Under the pieces are notes generated by a model. The model was not told where the DNA came from. It was given only the letters and a program-made list of their open reading frames with translations, and did not search any database. From the NCBI GenBank assembly GCA_041913505.1, contig JAYSFC010000141.1, positions 1-8,681 on the forward strand: DNA of 8,681 nt. Direction: 5' to 3'. Positions 5,914 to 8,681 of the stretch are shown here, one piece after another. The DNA is from JAYSFC01 sp041913505 (lineage in GTDB: Bacteria; Pseudomonadota; Gammaproteobacteria; Burkholderiales; Burkholderiaceae_C). The first letter of the stretch is position 1; the number at the start of each line of letters is the position of its first letter. The position numbers and the translations under genes were made by a program.

Positions 5914-7359
5914 GTGCTGTTGACCCTGGTCATCGTCTATTTGCTGGTCACCATCGCCATCGGCCTGGTGGCCGCCAAGCGCGTGAAGAACACGGCCGAC
6001 TTCGCCATCGCGGGGCGGCACCTGCCGCTGTACATGATCATCACCACCACGTTCGCGACCTGGTTCGGGTCCGAGACGGTGCTGGGCATTCCGGCCAAGT
6101 TCATCGAAGGCGGCCTGGGCCATGTGGTGGAGGACCCGTTCGGCGCGGGCCTGTGCCTCGTGCTCGTGGGCTTGTTCTTCGCGGCGCGCCTGTACCGCAT
6201 GACGCTGCTGACCATCAGCGACTACTACCGTGAGCGCTACGGCCGTGCCGTGGAGATCGTCTGCTCGCTCATCATCATGCTGAGCTACCTGGGCTGGGTG
6301 TCGGCCCAGGTCACGGCGCTGGGGCTGGTGTTCAACCTGCTGTCGGGCGGCTCCATCAGCGTTTCCACGGGCATGGTGATCGGGGTGCTGTCGATCCTGG
6401 CTTACACGCTGTTTGGTGGCATGTGGTCCGTGGCGGTGACGGATTTCATCCAGATGATCATCCTGGTCGTGGGCCTGTCGATCATCGCCGTGTTCGCGGG
6501 CAACATGGCAGGCGGCGCCGACAAGGTCATCGACTTCGCGGCCAGCCGCGACCTATTCCGCTTCCTGCCCGAGCCGAAGTTCCACGACGTGGTGTTCTTC
6601 ATCGCGGCGGGCGTGACCATGATGTTCGGCTCCATCCCCCAGCAGGACGTGTTCCAGCGCGTGATGTCGGCGGCCAACCTGCGCGCGGCCACGCGCGGCC
6701 CGGTGATCGGCGGCCTGTGCTACATCCTGTTCGCGTTCGTGCCCATGTTCCTCGTGGCGAGTGCCCTCATCATCATGCCCGCCGAAACCGCCGTGCTGCT
6801 CAAGGAAGATCCGCAGAAGGTGCTGCCGACCCTCGTGCTGGCCAAGATGCCCTTCGTCATGCAGGTGCTGTTCTTTGGCGCGCTGCTCTCGGCCCTCAAG
6901 TCCACGGCCTCGGCTACGCTGCTGGCGCCCAGCGTGACGTTCACCGAGAACATCTGGCGTCAGTTCCGTCCCCATGTGTCCGACAAGGAGCACCTGCGCA
7001 CCATGCGCATCACCACGCTGGTGTTCGCGCTGCTGGTGCTGGTCTACGCGATCCGCATGGAAGGCACATCCATTTATGAGCTGGTCTCCGGGGCCTACCA
7101 GGTACCGCTCGTGGGTGCCTTCATCCCGCTGGTGTTCGGCCTGTACTGGAGGCGTGCCACCACGCAGGGCGCGGTCTTCGCGATCGTGCTGGGCCTGCTG
7201 ACCTGGGTGGTCTTTCTGGCCACGCCGGCGGGGGCCGTGTTCCCGGCGCAGCTCGCGGGCCTGCTGGCCGCGCTGGCGGGCATGCTCATCGGCTCGCTCG
7301 GGCCGCAGGCGATTCGCAACAGCCACGCCAGCCACCACCACGTGGTGGGCGCAGGCTGA
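5914..7359 (+). CDS. Sodium:solute symporter family (SSS) transporter
   Basis: This 481-residue, very hydrophobic protein has about 12-13 predicted membrane segments by eye, in the usual length range for SSS (PF00474) carriers. GRHLPLYMIITTTFATWFGSETVLG near residue 30-54 matches the family's first core helix, which contributes to the sodium and substrate sites. The signature GGMWSVAVTD (168-177) is followed by a helix starting FIQM. ALLSALKSTASATLLAPS (323-340) aligns with the PutP helix that carries the Ser-Thr of the Na2 sodium site, here S330 and T331. The family couples Na+ entry to uptake of proline, pantothenate, sugars, acetate or other solutes; I cannot name the substrate. The start is GTG 5914 with GAGGAG upstream. 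The short tail contains SHASHHHVV, a small histidine cluster. It lies 43 bases after ubiB with no terminator visible, so read-through from the ubi block is likely. Family is secure, substrate unknown. Confidence 0.93.
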   Translation: MLLTLVIVYLLVTIAIGLVAAKRVKNTADFAIAGRHLPLYMIITTTFATWFGSETVLGIPAKFIEGGLGHVVEDPFGAGLCLVLVGLFFAARLYRMTLLTISDYYRERYGRAVEIVCSLIIMLSYLGWVSAQVTALGLVFNLLSGGSISVSTGMVIGVLSILAYTLFGGMWSVAVTDFIQMIILVVGLSIIAVFAGNMAGGADKVIDFAASRDLFRFLPEPKFHDVVFFIAAGVTMMFGSIPQQDVFQRVMSAANLRAATRGPVIGGLCYILFAFVPMFLVASALIIMPAETAVLLKEDPQKVLPTLVLAKMPFVMQVLFFGALLSALKSTASATLLAPSVTFTENIWRQFRPHVSDKEHLRTMRITTLVFALLVLVYAIRMEGTSIYELVSGAYQVPLVGAFIPLVFGLYWRRATTQGAVFAIVLGLLTWVVFLATPAGAVFPAQLAGLLAALAGMLIGSLGPQAIRNSHASHHHVVGAG

Positions 7360-7400
7360 TGCGCTGGCCCCTCGGGGAGCGCGCTTGTGGGCCGGAAGTT

Positions 7401-7406
7401 TATAAT
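7401..7406 (+). promoter_or_regulatory. Candidate -10 promoter box for the fmdB-DUF502-aspS block
   Basis: A perfect TATAAT sits 34 bases before the FmdB-type ATG, in an A/T-rich patch of the 81-base gap after the symporter. I see no good -35 hexamer at 15-19 bases upstream (TTGTGG at 7385-7390 is only 10 away), and no TG extended -10. Transcription would begin near 7413, leaving a leader of about 28 bases without a Shine-Dalgarno sequence. Confidence 0.5.
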
Positions 7407-7440
7407 TGAAGGTTTTGCACGTTCCCCTCACGCAGTCAAC

Positions 7441-7779
7441 ATGCCTATTTATGCCTACAAATGCGGCTCCTGTGGCCATGCCAAGGATGTGCTGCAAAAA
7501 ATCTCCGATGCACCGCTGACCGTGTGCCCGGCCTGCGGGGCCGAGGCCTTCTCCAAGCAGGTCACGGCGGCGGGCTTCCAGCTCAAGGGTTCGGGCTGGT
7601 ACGTCACCGATTTCCGCGGCGGCAGCGGAGGCAACTCCGCACCCGCCACCAGGGCCAAGAGCGAGGGCGGCAGCGATAGCGCCGCTGCGCCTGCTGCTTC
7701 GTCGGGGAGCGATGCGCCTGGTGCTGCCAAGGCTGAGCCTTCCGGCGCGGCGCCTGCTGCTTCCTCCACCGCAAGCTGA
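7441..7779 (+). CDS. FmdB-family zinc-ribbon protein
   Basis: This is a 112-residue protein. The N-terminal 45 residues form the FmdB / CxxC_CXXC_SSSS zinc ribbon (PF09723 type): MPIYAYKCGSCGH, with cysteine pairs C8/C11 and C29/C32. These four thiols would bind one zinc or iron ion. The name comes from a putative regulator of formamidase in Methylophilus; the actual role of the bacterial family is not established. The remaining half (about 60-112) is Gly/Ser/Ala/Pro-rich low complexity and probably disordered. The ATG at 7441 gives the canonical MPIYAYKC start; the frame extends back to a GTG at 7387, but that part overlaps the TATAAT box and is not family-like. There is no Shine-Dalgarno in the leader. 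DUF502 begins 8 bases after the stop, so they form an operon. Confidence 0.92.
   Translation: MPIYAYKCGSCGHAKDVLQKISDAPLTVCPACGAEAFSKQVTAAGFQLKGSGWYVTDFRGGSGGNSAPATRAKSEGGSDSAAAPAASSGSDAPGAAKAEPSGAAPAASSTAS
7687..7763 (+). repeat. Direct 14-mer repeat in the FmdB low-complexity tail
   Basis: GCGCCTGCTGCTTC occurs at 7687-7700 and 7750-7763, 63 bases (21 codons) apart in the same frame, each encoding APAAS. It suggests the disordered tail grew by duplication and may vary in length between strains. Confidence 0.55.
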
Positions 7780-7787
7780 GGAATTCC

Positions 7788-8411
7788 ATGTCCGCCCTGC
7801 GCAAGTGGCTGTTCACGGGTCTGCTGGTCATCGTGCCCGGCGTCATCACCGCCTGGGTGCTGAACTGGATCGTGGGCACGCTGGACCAGACCCTCACGAT
7901 CCTGCCGGAGGCCTGGCAGCCCGACAAGCTGCTGGGTTTCCACATCCCGGGTTTCGGCGTGCTGCTCACGCTGGGCATTCTGCTCACCGTGGGGGCGCTG
8001 ACCAGCAACTTCGCGGGCCGCAAGCTCGTGTCCTGGGGCGACGCTCTGGTGAGCCGCATTCCCGTGGTGCGCTCGATCTATTCAAGCGTGAAGCAGGTGT
8101 CGGACACGCTGTTTTCCGAGAGCGGCAACGCGTTCCGCACGGCCGTGCTCGTGCAGTGGCCGCGCGAGGGCGTGTGGACCGTCGCCTTCATCACCGGTTC
8201 GCCCAACGGCGAGGTGGCGGCCTACCTGCGCGACGAGTACGTCAGCGTGTACGTGCCCACCACGCCCAACCCCACGGGCGGCTATTTCGTGATTCTGCGC
8301 AAGAGCGACTGCATCGAGCTCGACATGAGCGTCGATGCCGCGCTCAAGTACATCGTGTCGATGGGTGTGGTGGCGCCTCCGGACCCCGCCGCGCTCGCGA
8401 ACTCCAAATAA
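7788..8411 (+). CDS. DUF502 family membrane protein
   Basis: This is a 207-residue protein of the DUF502 family (PF04367), related to plant COV (continuous vascular ring) proteins; no biochemical function is established for the bacterial members. Two membrane helices are visible, at about residues 6-28 (WLFTGLLVIVPGVITAWVLNWIV) and 55-76 (GFGVLLTLGILLTVGALTSNFA). Next comes the conserved stretch SRIPVVRSIYSSVKQVSDTLFS (88-109), then a soluble domain with VYVPTTPNPTGGYFVIL, also family-typical. The start ATG 7788 has GAGGA at 7778-7782, overlapping the FmdB stop codon, which supports coupled translation. The product probably sits in the inner membrane with a mainly soluble C-terminal domain. 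It is followed by aspS after 53 bases. The family call is strong; the function is unknown. Confidence 0.93.
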   Translation: MSALRKWLFTGLLVIVPGVITAWVLNWIVGTLDQTLTILPEAWQPDKLLGFHIPGFGVLLTLGILLTVGALTSNFAGRKLVSWGDALVSRIPVVRSIYSSVKQVSDTLFSESGNAFRTAVLVQWPREGVWTVAFITGSPNGEVAAYLRDEYVSVYVPTTPNPTGGYFVILRKSDCIELDMSVDAALKYIVSMGVVAPPDPAALANSK

Positions 8412-8431
8412 CAACACCGAACCACACCACG

Positions 8432-8448
8432 GCGCCCCACGAGGGCGC
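8432..8448 (+). promoter_or_regulatory. Hairpin in the aspS leader, next to its ribosome site
   Basis: GCGCCC (8432-8437) and GGGCGC (8443-8448) are perfect arms around a CACGA loop. AGGAAGA (8449-8455), the likely Shine-Dalgarno of aspS, begins on the very next base, 9 bases before the ATG when measured from its end. The hairpin lacks a T tract, so it is not a simple terminator. It could limit ribosome access or separate the message from the DUF502 part; regulation is inference. Confidence 0.45.
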
Positions 8449-8464
8449 AGGAAGATTGCACACC

Positions 8465-8681
8465 ATGGCCATGCGTTCCCACTATTGCGGTCTCGTGACC
8501 GAAGCCCTGATGGGCGAAACCGTCACCCTGTCGGGCTGGGTGAACCGCCGCCGCGACCACGGGGGCGTGATCTTCATCGACCTGCGCGACCGCGAAGGCT
8601 ACGTGCAGGTGGTGTGCGACCCCGACCGCGCCGAGATGTTCAAGACCGCCGAAGGCGTGCGCAACGAGTTCTGCGTGCAGG
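8465..8681 (+). CDS. aspS: Aspartate-tRNA ligase, N-terminal part, cut by the window end
   Basis: Seventy-two codons are visible, from ATG 8465 to the end of the window with no stop. The sequence MAMRSHYCGLVTEALMGETVTLSGWVNRRRDHGGVIFIDLRDREGYVQVV is the N-terminal OB-fold anticodon-binding domain of bacterial-type AspRS; the GWVNRRRDHGGVIFIDLRDR stretch is diagnostic. The enzyme charges tRNA-Asp. In bacteria lacking AsnRS, a non-discriminating form also makes Asp-tRNA-Asn for GatCAB; the residues that would decide this cannot be judged from the part seen. The start has AGGAAGA upstream and a small hairpin just before it. It follows DUF502 with a 53-base gap and no terminator, so it probably shares the fmdB transcript. 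Confidence 0.96.
   Translation, partial: MAMRSHYCGLVTEALMGETVTLSGWVNRRRDHGGVIFIDLRDREGYVQVVCDPDRAEMFKTAEGVRNEFCVQ

Noticed and set aside
7387..7440. GTG start at 7387 for the FmdB-type protein
   Set aside because: The added 18 residues overlap the TATAAT box, and FmdB proteins start with MPxYxYxC, which matches ATG 7441.
6553..7497. A 314-codon - strand open frame opposite the symporter
   Set aside because: It is the antisense shadow of membrane-helix codons, with no hydrophobic or conserved pattern of its own, and it crosses the TATAAT promoter gap.
1..8681. CRISPR, tRNA, rRNA, integrase, transposase, toxin-antitoxin or phage-defence genes
   Set aside because: I looked for regularly spaced repeats, cloverleaf-like segments and the usual protein motifs, and found none. 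All the coding space is taken by housekeeping families of uniform base composition.

Overview
This window looks like ordinary housekeeping chromosome from a betaproteobacterium of the order Burkholderiales, most likely family Comamonadaceae (Acidovorax or a close relative). I infer this from the high G+C content with strong G/C bias at third codon positions, from protein wording I recognise (for example the Tim44-like protein's conserved N-terminus and the end of the FAD/Fe-S oxidoreductase), and from the gene order. Every gene lies on the + strand and the spacing is tight. I see no tRNA, rRNA, CRISPR array, insertion sequence, phage or plasmid gene.

Layout. The window opens inside the 3' end of a large FAD/Fe-S oxidoreductase (1-662). 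A HIT-family nucleotide-binding protein overlaps its stop by one base (662-1120). After a 102-base gap comes a DUF971 / GBBH-like-N protein (1223-1645). A 181-base intergenic region follows, holding a terminator-like hairpin, an A/T-rich degenerate repeat and a 14-base inverted repeat. Next is a ubiquinone block: ubiE methyltransferase (1827-2558), a secreted or membrane Tim44-like protein (2599-3642), ubiJ (3721-4308) and ubiB (4305-5870; ATGA overlap with ubiJ). A GTG-started sodium:solute symporter (5914-7359) lies 43 bases after ubiB. A second block begins at a TATAAT box: an FmdB-type zinc-ribbon protein (7441-7779), a two-pass DUF502 membrane protein (7788-8411), and the first 72 codons of aspS (8465 to the window end).

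How the genes fit together. UbiE, UbiJ and UbiB are known partners in ubiquinone synthesis. UbiE is the C-methyltransferase, UbiJ the lipid-binding SCP2 scaffold of the Ubi complex, and UbiB the membrane-anchored ADCK-type atypical kinase/ATPase. In E. coli the order is ubiE-ubiJ-ubiB; here a Tim44-like gene sits between ubiE and ubiJ. The upstream flavin/Fe-S oxidoreductase belongs to a class that usually passes electrons toward quinone, so most of the first 5.9 kb may serve respiratory quinone metabolism; that link is inference. FmdB, DUF502 and aspS form a compact cluster that I recall being common in Burkholderiales.

I found no convincing new defence, mobile or biosynthetic system. The points most worth a second look are the Tim44-like gene inside the ubi cluster, the intergenic region before ubiE, several genes with no visible Shine-Dalgarno sequence, and small hairpins before ubiE and aspS.
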